A DNA stretch of 64,000 bases from Acidobacteria bacterium Ga0077534 (lineage in GTDB: Bacteria; Acidobacteriota; Blastocatellia; Pyrinomonadales; Pyrinomonadaceae): the NCBI GenBank assembly GCA_001464455.1, contig LNEI01000016.1:62001-126000 (forward strand), given 5' to 3'. Below, piece after piece: positions 15,624 to 24,346 of this stretch (position 1 is its first letter; each line of letters begins with the position of its first letter). The notes under the pieces are model-generated. The model was not told the DNA's origin and ran no database searches. It saw only the letters and a program-made list of their open reading frames with translations. The translations under genes and the position numbers were made by a program.

Positions 15624-16892
15624 TTACGGATGTTGGGGAGTGATCTCCGCGAGTTTCTTTGTAATGAATCTCTTTACCGAATCATTGTCAGACAATTCGA
15701 ACGCCCGGGCGAGCGACGCAACAGCTAGGACCGATTCGCCCCGGAGATTCTCGTAGTGTGCTTTCGTGATGAAAAAGAGGCTGTAGTTTGAGAGTTCTTT
15801 ACCTAGATCGAGGAGCCGCTTGTACGCCGCTTCAGTGCCTTCGAGCTCACCAAGAACGATCAGACGGTTTAGCTCGCGGACGGGTGAGAATTGACGCAGT
15901 TGAAGCTCATCGTAGCAGGTGAGGATCCGCCGCCAATCGGTCGAAAAGTAAGCGGCAGCGAGAGTGTAGATCGCGGCGATCTCGGCTTCGAGGTGATAAT
16001 CGGACATGTGATCGCCGCTTGCCGAGAGACGAAAATGATGCAGACCGCGAGCGATCAGGCGTTTATCCCATGCGTCGCGGTCCTGTTCGGCGAGGATGAG
16101 GAGTTCGCCATTGTGATCGGAACGCTGCGGCATTCGGGCGGCCTGAAAACAGAACAGAGCCGCTAGTGCGTCGACCTTTGGCGATGTTGTTACAGGATGT
16201 TTCGCCAGCAGCGAAATTAAACGGATAGCTTCAAAAACGAGGTCCTTACGCGTCAGAGCCTCACCGGTCGAGGCCCCGTATCCTTCGTTGAACATCAGAT
16301 ACAGAGCTTTCAGCACGCTGTCGACGCGGTCTGGCAATTCAACAGGCGTCGGAATTTCCATCCGTACGCCGCTGTCGCGGAGTTTCGACTTTGCCCGCGT
16401 TATGAGCTTCGCGATCGAGTCCTCTTTTGCCAAGAATGCATGAGCGATCTCGCCGACGCTAAAACCGCCGACCGTTTTCAGCGTCAGAGCGACACGGCTA
16501 TCGGGTGAAATGGCCGGGTGGCAGCAGGCGAAGATCATCTGGAGCTGGTCTTCGTCGATCTCGCTGGCAAAGCTCGCACCGATCAGTTCATTATTTTCTG
16601 ATCTAAGTTCAAAATTCTCGTCTACATCGATCGATGTTGACTTGCTGCTCCGTCGCAACGAATCGATACAGCGATTCTTAGCCGTACGCATCAGCCAAGC
16701 GAACTGATCCACCGGAACACCCGAAAATGGCCAGGTCTTCATCGCCGCTATCAGCGAATCCTGCACGGCGTCTTCGACCGTGTCGATCTTGTCAAAACCA
16801 AACGAACGACAAAGAGAAGCGACCATCTGCCCCGAATGATGACGGAACAGATGGTCGATGGTTTCGCTGAGGACTGGGACGCGGTCTGTCAT
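15624..16892 (-). CDS. ECF42-type RNA polymerase sigma factor
   Basis: 422 aa from ATG 16892; the track adds a TTG start overlapping the upstream gene. Sigma region 2 includes FGFDKIDTVEDAVQDSLIAAMKTWPFSGVP and region 4 includes VALTLKTVGGFSVGEIAHAFLAKEDSIAKLITRAKSKL. A long C-terminal extension (about residues 190-420, DUF6596/TPR-like) contains LYLMFNEGYGAS and the ETIAAIY/ILTCYDEL-type helices. This architecture, plus a DGPF/YCII gene directly upstream, defines the ECF42 group. The C-terminal extension of that group is required for activity, and no anti-sigma factor is used. The two genes are 10 nt apart. Confidence 0.92.
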   Translation of the reverse strand: MTDRVPVLSETIDHLFRHHSGQMVASLCRSFGFDKIDTVEDAVQDSLIAAMKTWPFSGVPVDQFAWLMRTAKNRCIDSLRRSSKSTSIDVDENFELRSENNELIGASFASEIDEDQLQMIFACCHPAISPDSRVALTLKTVGGFSVGEIAHAFLAKEDSIAKLITRAKSKLRDSGVRMEIPTPVELPDRVDSVLKALYLMFNEGYGASTGEALTRKDLVFEAIRLISLLAKHPVTTSPKVDALAALFCFQAARMPQRSDHNGELLILAEQDRDAWDKRLIARGLHHFRLSASGDHMSDYHLEAEIAAIYTLAAAYFSTDWRRILTCYDELQLRQFSPVRELNRLIVLGELEGTEAAYKRLLDLGKELSNYSLFFITKAHYENLRGESVLAVASLARAFELSDNDSVKRFITKKLAEITPQHP

Positions 16893-16902
16893 GGCAGCGA
16901 GA

Positions 16903-17259
16903 TCATTCTCCCGTCGGCTCAACTTCGCGAAGCTCGACCCAGCCGCCGTATTTCAGGTGCGGGCAATCGCTGGACAGCCGGACGGCTTCGTCGTAATTTT
17001 CGGCCTCGATCGTAAAGTAACCGCCGATCACCTCTTTCGCCTCGACGAATGGGCCGTCGGTCACGCGGAATTTGTCGCCGAATCCGTGCAGATGTCGGCC
17101 GCCTTCGTCACGGAGCTTTTCTCCGCCGCGGATCTTGCCTTGGGCGGCGAGCTTTGCAGACCAGGCCATGTATTCGGCGATCACCGCCTCGATATCTTCG
17201 GGTGACAATTGCGAAACGTCGGACGTTTGTTCGTGAAGCAAAAGCATGTAGTTTGGCAT
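16903..17259 (-). CDS. YCII-related DGPF-domain protein
   Basis: 118 aa; ATG at 17259 preceded by an AGGAG Shine-Dalgarno sequence (AAAGGAGATAG). It contains the group-defining DGPFVEAKEVIGGYFTIEA and an N-terminal MLLLHEQ strand. This YCII-like ferredoxin fold is usually associated with ECF42 sigma factors, whose regulons consist largely of DGPF genes. The enzymatic role of the family is not established. As first gene of the pair it probably shares the sigma factor transcript. Confidence 0.92.
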   Translation of the reverse strand: MPNYMLLLHEQTSDVSQLSPEDIEAVIAEYMAWSAKLAAQGKIRGGEKLRDEGGRHLHGFGDKFRVTDGPFVEAKEVIGGYFTIEAENYDEAVRLSSDCPHLKYGGWVELREVEPTGE

Positions 17260-17272
17260 AAATCTATCTCCT

Positions 17273-17800
17273 TTAATTTCTTTTCATCGTGAAAAGCTCT
17301 TCGCGAACGCTGCCGTCTTTCTGCTTGAGAGCGAGATATATCTTTAGGTCTTTATCACCGATCTTCTCGAACGTTAAGCCAGAAAAATTTACTCGGCTGC
17401 CCTCTTTGCTGACAAATTTGAAATCGACTGTCTTGTCCTTTTCTTCCCAGCCAACAAAATTCGGGTGGAAATGCTTGAGCTTGAGCACGAGCGATCCTTC
17501 CGATTCGGTCAGCCACATCATCTCGTAGAAAACGGGCTTACCGCCGATGATCAGCCGATAGGTTCCCATCATCACACCGCCCTGCGGCTTGCTCCAGACC
17601 TCCTCAGAAATCCCGCCGAGACCCGAACCGAGCCACCCGCCGGCGAGCCATTCGACGTCGGCGATCGAGGCCTTTGGCGAAGCTTTGCCTTCCATGAGTT
17701 TGAGTGTGTTCTCGGTATGTTTGATCTGGGCGTTAAGTGCAGTTGAAAAGATAGCCACGACGAGGGAAGTGAGGACGAGAGTTTTGCATCGATTCTTCAT
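17273..17800 (-). CDS. Secreted DUF6265-like protein
   Basis: 175 aa from ATG 17800; the longer track ORF adds a translated copy of the intergenic repeat. The signal peptide ends near TALNAQ. The mature protein has the lipocalin-like pattern of DUF6265: DVEWLAGGWLGS, SEEVWSKPQGGVMMGTYRL, YEMMWLTESEGSLVLKLKHF and a strand pattern to the end. Function of the domain is unknown; a small-molecule binding barrel is plausible. It is followed closely by the DGPF/ECF42 pair on the same strand (14 nt from the DGPF start). Confidence 0.7.
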   Translation of the reverse strand: MKNRCKTLVLTSLVVAIFSTALNAQIKHTENTLKLMEGKASPKASIADVEWLAGGWLGSGLGGISEEVWSKPQGGVMMGTYRLIIGGKPVFYEMMWLTESEGSLVLKLKHFHPNFVGWEEKDKTVDFKFVSKEGSRVNFSGLTFEKIGDKDLKIYLALKQKDGSVREELFTMKRN

Positions 17801-17901
17801 ATATTTGTTCAGCTTTTTGATGAGCTTCACATTATAGACGAACGAGGTAGGCGGAAAAGGACACTGAGGCGAGATTTTTCGGCGAGTCTTCGATACATTA
17901 C

Positions 17902-17950
17902 GGCTTTGCGTACGATTTTTAACGCAAAGCCGCAAAGATCGCAAAGAAAA
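17902..17950. repeat. Dispersed CGCAAAG-type repeat with inverted arms (copy 4)
   Basis: GGCTTTGCGT and ACGCAAAGCC form perfect 10-bp arms around ACGATTTTTA, followed by GCAAAGATCGCAAAGAA. The architecture matches copy 3 at 8831. It lies between the M28 peptidase and the DUF6265-like gene. Confidence 0.65.
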
Positions 17951-17959
17951 ACGCCAAGC

Positions 17960-19345
17960 CTACTGTGCCGGTCGAGGCGTTGTTGTCGGTCTCGGGGCCT
18001 GCATCGGTCGTGGATAGACGACGGGGCTCTTGTTGCCGTTTTTGTCGACTGAGCGGACGCCGAAAAAGTAATTATCTTTTGACATCGCCTTTGCCGTGTA
18101 GGTCAGGACGTTGCCGACAGGGATCGTGTTCGTCCACTCAGCGGCCGTCGTGTCACGATAAACGACCTCGTAACCGGCGAGGTCCTGATCGGTATTCGCA
18201 TCCCATTTGAGCACCGTGTCGTTGGTCAGGCCGCCGGTGATGATGCCGACGTTCTTTGGCTTGCCCGGAGCGAGGGCTAGACTCGCGAGGGCTGTAAGAT
18301 TAACGCGTGCAACATTTGCAGTATATTCAAAATCGACGTAGTCGATCGTGTCGCCGTAGAATTTACCGTCTACAGTCCGCACATTTTGATGCTGGTGGGT
18401 GTAGTCTTCGTCAGGTTCGGTAAATCGGACGGCCGCGAATCCGCGTTCGAGAAACGGGATGTGATCGCCGCCACGGCCGTAGCGGTCACGCCGATAGATC
18501 ATCCAAGCCCCGAAATTCTTCAGGTAACGGCCCGACTGTTCCTTGATATAGCGTGCAAGTTGCCGCGAAGGCGAGTCATTTTCACCTCCGACGCTGCGGC
18601 GGGTGTTTGCTTCCTGCGGAGTTTCGCTTGACGGAACGCCTTCGCTGAAGACGCGGACGCGTTTGCGAAACTGGGAATTCTTCATCGTTATCACGCCGCC
18701 GACAATGTCGTTAGTAAACATCGCCTCGATATTCATCTTGGCCTTTTTCGCCTCTTCAGCGTAATGTGCGGCACCGAGCAGCCCTTGCTCCTCGCCGGGA
18801 ACTGCCATAAATACAATGGTTGCGTCGAATTTATACTTCGACATAACGCGAGCGAGCTCGATCGAAACGGCCGTGCCGGAAGCGTCGTCATTCGCACCGG
18901 GAGCGTCGCATTTTCCGTCGGTCGGCGACGTACACATCGAATCATAGTGGCCCGAGACGACGTAGATGCGGCTCGGGTCGGTAGTGCCCGGAAGAATGGC
19001 GAAAACGTTTGTGAGCTTCGTCGGTGTGGGGATACGAGCGACCGCTGGCTGCACAAATTCCTGCGTTTGCGGCTGCAGACAAGAGCCGCAATCGGCACTG
19101 ATCCTACGAAACTCTTCCAAGATCCAGTCGCGGGCCGCACCGATTCCGCGCGTTTTGCTGTCTTGCTCCGAAAGCGTATTTCGCGTACCAAACGACACGA
19201 GCTTTCGGATGCTCGCCTCGATATTCTTTGCTGAAATTTCTTTCAGCATCTTTTGTATCTGTGGGTCGAGTTTGTCTTTTTGAGCAAAGACGGGCGTTGA
19301 AACAAGGAGACAAAGGGAAAACAGCAAGAAAAATTTTGTTCTCAT
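17960..19345 (-). CDS. Secreted M28-family zinc aminopeptidase
   Basis: 461 aa. Signal peptide ends in PVFAQ. The M28 catalytic domain shows every expected zinc ligand region: SGHYDSMC, APGANDDASGTAV, PGEEQGLLGAAHY (catalytic Glu pair) and the late His in DYTHQHQN. Residues about 345-450 form a fibronectin III-like C-terminal domain (ANTDQDLAGYEVVYRD, FFGVRSVDKNGNKSP), ending in a Pro/Thr-rich tail. Such enzymes release N-terminal amino acids from peptides outside the cell. It is a single gene on the minus strand. Confidence 0.92.
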   Translation of the reverse strand: MRTKFFLLFSLCLLVSTPVFAQKDKLDPQIQKMLKEISAKNIEASIRKLVSFGTRNTLSEQDSKTRGIGAARDWILEEFRRISADCGSCLQPQTQEFVQPAVARIPTPTKLTNVFAILPGTTDPSRIYVVSGHYDSMCTSPTDGKCDAPGANDDASGTAVSIELARVMSKYKFDATIVFMAVPGEEQGLLGAAHYAEEAKKAKMNIEAMFTNDIVGGVITMKNSQFRKRVRVFSEGVPSSETPQEANTRRSVGGENDSPSRQLARYIKEQSGRYLKNFGAWMIYRRDRYGRGGDHIPFLERGFAAVRFTEPDEDYTHQHQNVRTVDGKFYGDTIDYVDFEYTANVARVNLTALASLALAPGKPKNVGIITGGLTNDTVLKWDANTDQDLAGYEVVYRDTTAAEWTNTIPVGNVLTYTAKAMSKDNYFFGVRSVDKNGNKSPVVYPRPMQAPRPTTTPRPAQ

Positions 19346-19403
19346 TGGGTTTATTCTTTAGAGATTTTGACCACAGATTAGCACAGATCGAGATCGTGGG
19401 GCA

Positions 19404-19919
19404 CTAGAACTGAACGCTAAACTTGTACCACGTCGATTTTGCGGTGACGCTTTTATCATAATCGTTGTACATCGCGAGATTGTATTTCAAATCAAAAATA
19501 TCGCCGCGACGAGCTCCCAGATTTAGTGCCTCGTACGGAATGAAGATCTTGAGATCTTTGTAAACCGCGTCAACGTGGCCCGGTTTGAAATTCGTGACCG
19601 CGGACACGAACTTTGTCGTCGTTCGGTATTTTGTCTCTGCCCCGGCGGCGAGAGCTTTTCCATCCGTGTCGTTGTAGAAATAGGCGATCATCTTGTACGG
19701 GTAATCGAGGGCGTTCTTGATCTTGAAGTTCACGTAGATCATCACGCCATTTCGACCGTCGACCTTTACGCTGTGTACGACCCGCGATGCCACAAACGTT
19801 CCCGATGGAGTGGTTACAACTGCCCGCGGCACGGGACCCGCCGCACGTCCACCCTGTGCGGTTACCAGCGACGCCGAAAACAGGAATAGCGTGATCAGAA
19901 TTAGTGATTTGATTTTCAT
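19404..19919 (-). CDS. Hypothetical secreted protein
   Basis: 171 aa from ATG 19919. The signal peptide ends at LVTAQ. The mature chain is beta-rich (GVMIYVNFKIKNALDYPYKMIAYFYND, DIFDLKYNLAMYND) and ends in WYKFSVQF, an aromatic C-terminus reminiscent of beta-sheet domains. It looks like an Ig-like or C2-like sandwich, but I do not recognise the family. Confidence 0.6.
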   Translation of the reverse strand: MKIKSLILITLFLFSASLVTAQGGRAAGPVPRAVVTTPSGTFVASRVVHSVKVDGRNGVMIYVNFKIKNALDYPYKMIAYFYNDTDGKALAAGAETKYRTTTKFVSAVTNFKPGHVDAVYKDLKIFIPYEALNLGARRGDIFDLKYNLAMYNDYDKSVTAKSTWYKFSVQF

Positions 19920-20073
19920 ATTGTTTGATCCAGGCAGAAAAAACACTGCAGGCTCAAACAACGGTCGTGAGAGCGATTTTCAGATGCGCCAGTCGCGCCG
20001 TAAGTTCGTTTAGTTAATTCCCAAGGATTGCTCTAAGCGTAACAGAATCAACAGTTTCTGTCGAGCGGCAGAA

Positions 20074-21957
20074 TCATCTGTCGACGAGAGGGAATGCCTG
20101 CATACGATTTGCGTCCGATGAGTAAAGAAGGCTCGAGGACTCATCCGTCACAAACTGCGGGTCAGGCTCAGAAACCAGCGCAAATCTAGCATCGCGACCG
20201 GTGTGGACATTCACGCCGACGAGCCCTTTTTTGTCGTACGGCCGCGGCAGGTCGGTGTAGAAATACATGTGGTTGGAACGCAATGCCGCGAGCCGCTTCC
20301 GACGAAGAAAATAATCCGAAATTCGGTCTGCGTATCGAGCCGGATCAATACGGTCGAAAATGCTCTCTCTTAGCTCGCCACGAGTCGGCGTAAGACTTTG
20401 AACTGCCCGTCCCTTCACAATATCAAGGGCATCAAATCCGTTCAGTAATCCGATGTTCAAATTGTCAACACGACTTGCAGTGATTCCAAAAGAATATATG
20501 CGCCGATTTACGTAACTTCTGACCCCGTTTCCGGCGAGCGTTGAGAGACTCACCGATCCAAATCGACTCTGTAACCCTGACCATCGAAACGAATTTGCGG
20601 CCGTCATCATAGTCATGCCTGTGCGAGCGAACCGCAATGCAGAGGTTGCTACGCCGCCGTATCGGAAATAAATGGCAGCAGCTCTAGCCGCAATCCCCGC
20701 GATAACCCGAAACGCACCCCGAGACGGAGCCGTATGACGAACCCGCCAAGTTTCGACCGAGATTTTCCCTGGCGACCCCACAGAAAATGCCGCGATCTCA
20801 TTTCTTCCACCGATTACAGCATCGCCCGATTCGTTAACCAGCACAAATTGTGCGTTATCGACCTTGTGATCGCGTTTTGCCGCTCGTTTACCGTTCCGAG
20901 CGTCAATCATAATAAGGTCGTCCTTGTCCGCGATAAGAATCGTGTTTTGGTCGACAAACTCGAAATTTGTCATCCCTTTGTCGGCACCCTTGTAACGCCA
21001 GAGCGTTTTCCCGTTGGTGGTATTAATCGCGGACACGCCGTAGGGGCCTTTTTCTTTCAGTTCGCCGTCCTTTAGTTGTGTGAACTGGCCGCCGGTGCGA
21101 ACGTAAAGCACGCTTCCAACGAGAGCCATTTCTGCACAAATGCCGAGGTCGTCGGCCTCCCAATCCTGCTTTCCGGTGCGTCGATCGACCGCTCGGATCT
21201 TGCCTTTTCCCGAGATGTAAATGTATCGGTCGTCATAAACCGGGTCGGCTTCTGTCAGCGCGAGGCCGTCCTCGTTGATCTTGAATTTCTCGCGTTCCTT
21301 CTCCTTTCCCGTGCGGGCGTCGAACGAGGTCGAGCCTTCGTAGAACAGGAAAAGCCGTCCATCAAGCAGCAGCGGAGCACGGTAATTGTCTAGCGTGTAG
21401 TCAATATCGCCCAAATTCTCGCCAAAACGTGTTGGCATCATTTCGATGCTTGTATCGAGTTCGCGTTTCCAGAGTTCGTCGCCGGTCGAGAGCTGTAGGA
21501 CGTGAACCGTCGGCTTTTTCTTGAAATTATCATCCGCTTTCCCACGCGGATGTTTAACCAGCACGACCGCGATCAGATCATTCTCAGGATCGACCGCGAG
21601 CTGCATCACGTCGCCCTTGACCTTGTCGCTCTGCCAGATCCGCGAACCTGTGCGCATATCGACAGCCTCAAGACGTGAATTTTTGCCTTCGTCGCGCGAG
21701 AAGAGGATCAGGTCGGTGTCGGGAACCGGCGTGACCGATGTCGCGTTGATATTCCCGGTCGATTGTCTCCAGATACGTTCGCCTGTCTGTCCATCGATCG
21801 CGTAAAGGCTTCGCTCGGTTCCGGCGAGGATGATGCCGAAATCGGTCGTTTGATAAAAGCGAATTTTCGAATCGAGATTCGATTGCCACGCGGGCTGAGC
21901 AACTGAATTTGCCGCGAAAACGCACAGGATGCACAGAAGTAAAGCTAGTGCTTTCAT
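20074..21957 (-). CDS. Secreted PQQ-repeat beta-propeller protein
   Basis: 627 aa with signal peptide ending ANSVAQ. The first 400 residues contain repeated PQQ-like blades such as LYAIDGQTGERIW, LEAVDMRTGSRIW, VHVLQLSTGDELW, IRAVDRRTGKQDW, VSAINTTNGKTLW and LIMIDARNGKR. This is the BamB-like or PQQ-enzyme-like WD fold. No PQQ-binding disulfide or catalytic residues are evident, so a scaffold role is more likely than dehydrogenase activity. The C-terminal 200 residues, with the basic aromatic region YFRYGGVATSALRF, do not resemble a propeller. The gene lies about 40 nt downstream of the anti-sigma factor and is probably in the same operon. Confidence 0.8.
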   Translation of the reverse strand: MKALALLLCILCVFAANSVAQPAWQSNLDSKIRFYQTTDFGIILAGTERSLYAIDGQTGERIWRQSTGNINATSVTPVPDTDLILFSRDEGKNSRLEAVDMRTGSRIWQSDKVKGDVMQLAVDPENDLIAVVLVKHPRGKADDNFKKKPTVHVLQLSTGDELWKRELDTSIEMMPTRFGENLGDIDYTLDNYRAPLLLDGRLFLFYEGSTSFDARTGKEKEREKFKINEDGLALTEADPVYDDRYIYISGKGKIRAVDRRTGKQDWEADDLGICAEMALVGSVLYVRTGGQFTQLKDGELKEKGPYGVSAINTTNGKTLWRYKGADKGMTNFEFVDQNTILIADKDDLIMIDARNGKRAAKRDHKVDNAQFVLVNESGDAVIGGRNEIAAFSVGSPGKISVETWRVRHTAPSRGAFRVIAGIAARAAAIYFRYGGVATSALRFARTGMTMMTAANSFRWSGLQSRFGSVSLSTLAGNGVRSYVNRRIYSFGITASRVDNLNIGLLNGFDALDIVKGRAVQSLTPTRGELRESIFDRIDPARYADRISDYFLRRKRLAALRSNHMYFYTDLPRPYDKKGLVGVNVHTGRDARFALVSEPDPQFVTDESSSLLYSSDANRMQAFPLVDR

Positions 21958-21996
21958 GCGGTTAGTTTAACGCTATTTCGGCATGAGCGAAAGGTT

Positions 21997-23163
21997 TTAT
22001 TGGATACGATACGCCCTACCCTTCCACACCAAAACCACAGTACCGCCGAGGTTATCTGCAATGCTTCGCAGGCCGCTGTCGAGTTTTTTGTATTCGTCGG
22101 TCCCGCGGCGGAAGTTCACGGTCGCCTGGTTTTTGTAGGCGGAATCGTACCACGCTCCGTTGCGGTTGTTGAACGTCTTGCCGCCGACCGAGCGTGTAAC
22201 CGGCATGTCAAAGGTCTGATTCTGGATCTGGTTTTGCTGAATGTTAGTCGGGCCAGAGCGGACAGGGCCGCCTTTTGCCGGAGCGGCGGGCAGATCGCGC
22301 GTGACCGTTCGAGTCGCGCTCTTTTTCATCGCGTCCGCTCTATCGTCATCTTTTGATTTCTCTTCTTCCTTTTGCGAGCGTTCGGCCAGAACTTCGTCGG
22401 AAAGAACCGGAGGCGGCGGAGCGGCTCCCTTGGGCATTGGTCTTGTTTCTACTTCAGCACGAGGTGATTCGCCGCCCGACGCAGGTGTGCTGGCTGAAAC
22501 TCCGCCGACGAGGCCGGTGTCAGGACGTTCCGCAGGCAGCGTGACTGCTCGTAAATCCTCAGGTTTCGGGGTAGCAAGCGGGGAACTGGCCGCAACATTT
22601 GCAGTGGCAGCCGCATTGGCGGCCTTGTTTGCCGATGCGATCTGATCCATCTGATCCTGCAACAGTGGAGCCGCCGCCGCGTTTGCGGACGGTTCTGAGG
22701 CAGAAGGGCCGCCGGCCGGACGTTCGTTTTCGGTGATCTGAGCGACACTGGAATTGGCGTCATTCTGACGCTCGCGGATAATCAAAACCGTTAGCACGCC
22801 GCCGAAAAGCAGGACAAGCAGGCCCATCGCCATCGCGAGATTGGGCGTTCTAAACAGCTTTTGGTACCACGGAATAGCCACCGCAAGAACTGGCTCAGAA
22901 ACGACGGAAGCGGCTTTTACGTCCGCTTCGGAAGCAAAAAGCATTGATTGGGAAAGGATCCGTCGACAGCGGTCGCAATCGGCGAAGTGCTCCATGTAGA
23001 GCGTTCGCGTCTTGGCCGGCAGCGCATTCTCGACAAACGCCGCGATGGAATCGGCGTCGATGTGCTTCGTCTTTTCGGGCGGTTCATCGCCGACGAGCAC
23101 ACCGCGACCATCCCGCGCACGGCGGAGGATCGCATCCATTTCTTTGTCGAATTCCAGTTCCAT
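21997..23163 (-). CDS. Membrane-spanning zinc-finger anti-sigma factor
   Basis: 388 aa. The cytoplasmic N-terminus holds a ZAS-type zinc finger (HIDADSIAAFVENALP, then HFADCDRC: His-x3-Cys-x2-Cys). A single transmembrane helix lies near residue 115-135 (AMAMGLLVLLFGGVLTVLII). The outside part is a long Ala/Pro/Ser-rich spacer followed by a small C-terminal domain (GKTFNNRNGAWYDSAY to AYRIQ). Anti-sigma factors of this design hold an ECF sigma factor at the membrane until a signal arrives. The cognate sigma gene is immediately upstream, separated by a MITE-like repeat. Confidence 0.85.
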   Translation of the reverse strand: MELEFDKEMDAILRRARDGRGVLVGDEPPEKTKHIDADSIAAFVENALPAKTRTLYMEHFADCDRCRRILSQSMLFASEADVKAASVVSEPVLAVAIPWYQKLFRTPNLAMAMGLLVLLFGGVLTVLIIRERQNDANSSVAQITENERPAGGPSASEPSANAAAAPLLQDQMDQIASANKAANAAATANVAASSPLATPKPEDLRAVTLPAERPDTGLVGGVSASTPASGGESPRAEVETRPMPKGAAPPPPVLSDEVLAERSQKEEEKSKDDDRADAMKKSATRTVTRDLPAAPAKGGPVRSGPTNIQQNQIQNQTFDMPVTRSVGGKTFNNRNGAWYDSAYKNQATVNFRRGTDEYKKLDSGLRSIADNLGGTVVLVWKGRAYRIQ

Positions 23164-23172
23164 TTTAAAAAT

Positions 23173-23285
23173 TAGCCACAGAGTTCACAGAGAGCACAGA
23201 GTAAAAAGAAGTATTGTTTGCAAGAACCATGACTTTCATTCAATATCACCTTTCATCTCAGTGATCTCTGTGTCGTCTGTGGCTA
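23173..23285. repeat. MITE-like element with CACAGAG terminal inverted repeats
   Basis: The left end reads TAGCCACAGAG followed by further CACAGAG words; the right end reads CTCTGTG...TCTGTGGCTA, the reverse complement. The whole unit is about 113 bp, non-coding, and sits between the sigma and anti-sigma genes. Similar CACAGA words occur near 19370. It is probably a non-autonomous palindromic repeat. Confidence 0.6.
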
Positions 23286-23302
23286 CGGTTTTCGTAACCC
23301 GT

Positions 23303-24265
23303 CTATAGAACGCCCACACCTACGATATCTTGCACGATCGCCAGTAACAGTAATGCGGCGAACATCGTCTCCAGATTGATCCCGAGGCTCGCCGCCGCGT
23401 CGCTGAGGTGACGTTTGACCTCGGTGTCGGTCCATCCGTGCTGCGTTTTCAGACTCTTTTCGACGCCTTTGCGGATCTCGCTTTGCACGCGAGTGAGCTT
23501 TCGGCTTGCTGTTGCTTCGTGATAGCCGAAGGTCGCGGCGATGTCTTTTAATTTCAGGCTGTCAAAATAATATAGTTTCAGGATCAAACGATCCTCGGCC
23601 TTGAGCCCCGCGATCGCTGAGCTGAGGGCTGCCGAAACGTCAGCCGTTGTCCGGCCTTCGCTATAAAGTTCCTCAGGATTTTCAATATGCGAACCAAAAT
23701 GCGGCCCGTCGCCATTCGAAGCCTCGTTTGCCAGATTCTCAAACTCCCGGTCTTCCTCGATCTGGACAAATTTCGACACCTTTCTAAACTGATCTACCGC
23801 CAACTGCGAAACCACCGCACGCAGCCACCCTGCCAGCGAGCCACGGCCCGAATAATACGCCAGCTTACTCTTCTTATTCCCGTCGGCATCGACGCGAAGC
23901 CCATAAAGCTCTGCCCAAATTGAACTTGCAAGATCCTCAGCATCCTCGTTATTCGAAGAGATCTTGCGTGCAGCCGACTTCACCGTCGAATCAAAATTCG
24001 CAACCAGGTCTTCCCAAGCCTTCTCATCGCCCTTTTCACAGGCCACGATCAGACAAAGGTCATCCGCCCTGATCTCATGCACAAAATCCTCTATCTCAAC
24101 ATGAGCCGCACCGGGATTATCACGCAGCAAATACTTCTCAACCGTCGCCTCAACCCGCCCCGCGATGTCGTCACCCGTTAGAGCACGCGAATTCCCGGCG
24201 CGAGAGATCAAATGCTCTATCGCCTCGCGAACCGTATTTTTGTGCTTCTCAGGAACCGCGCTCAT
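23303..24265 (-). CDS. ECF-like RNA polymerase sigma factor with hydrophobic C-terminus
   Basis: 320 aa, ATG start. Sigma region 2 spans about residues 85-165 (CEKGDEKAWEDLVANF, NEDAEDLASSIWAELYG, GRGSLAGWLRAVVSQ). Region 4 is at about 210-275 (AEDRLILKLYYFDSLKLKDI, GYHEATASRKLTRVQSEIRK). It has an N-terminal helical extension of about 85 residues. The extreme C-terminus is unusual: TMFAALLLLAIVQDIVGVGVL is long and hydrophobic enough to be a membrane helix or to bury against the anti-sigma factor. The downstream anti-sigma gene is its likely partner. Confidence 0.88.
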   Translation of the reverse strand: MSAVPEKHKNTVREAIEHLISRAGNSRALTGDDIAGRVEATVEKYLLRDNPGAAHVEIEDFVHEIRADDLCLIVACEKGDEKAWEDLVANFDSTVKSAARKISSNNEDAEDLASSIWAELYGLRVDADGNKKSKLAYYSGRGSLAGWLRAVVSQLAVDQFRKVSKFVQIEEDREFENLANEASNGDGPHFGSHIENPEELYSEGRTTADVSAALSSAIAGLKAEDRLILKLYYFDSLKLKDIAATFGYHEATASRKLTRVQSEIRKGVEKSLKTQHGWTDTEVKRHLSDAAASLGINLETMFAALLLLAIVQDIVGVGVL

Positions 24266-24346
24266 TCGAAAAAGGTGTCACGATTTTAGCACTGTTTTGA
24301 TGTAAGGTGGAACGAATCGCGTTGTTTGGTGTCTAATTAAGTTGGG

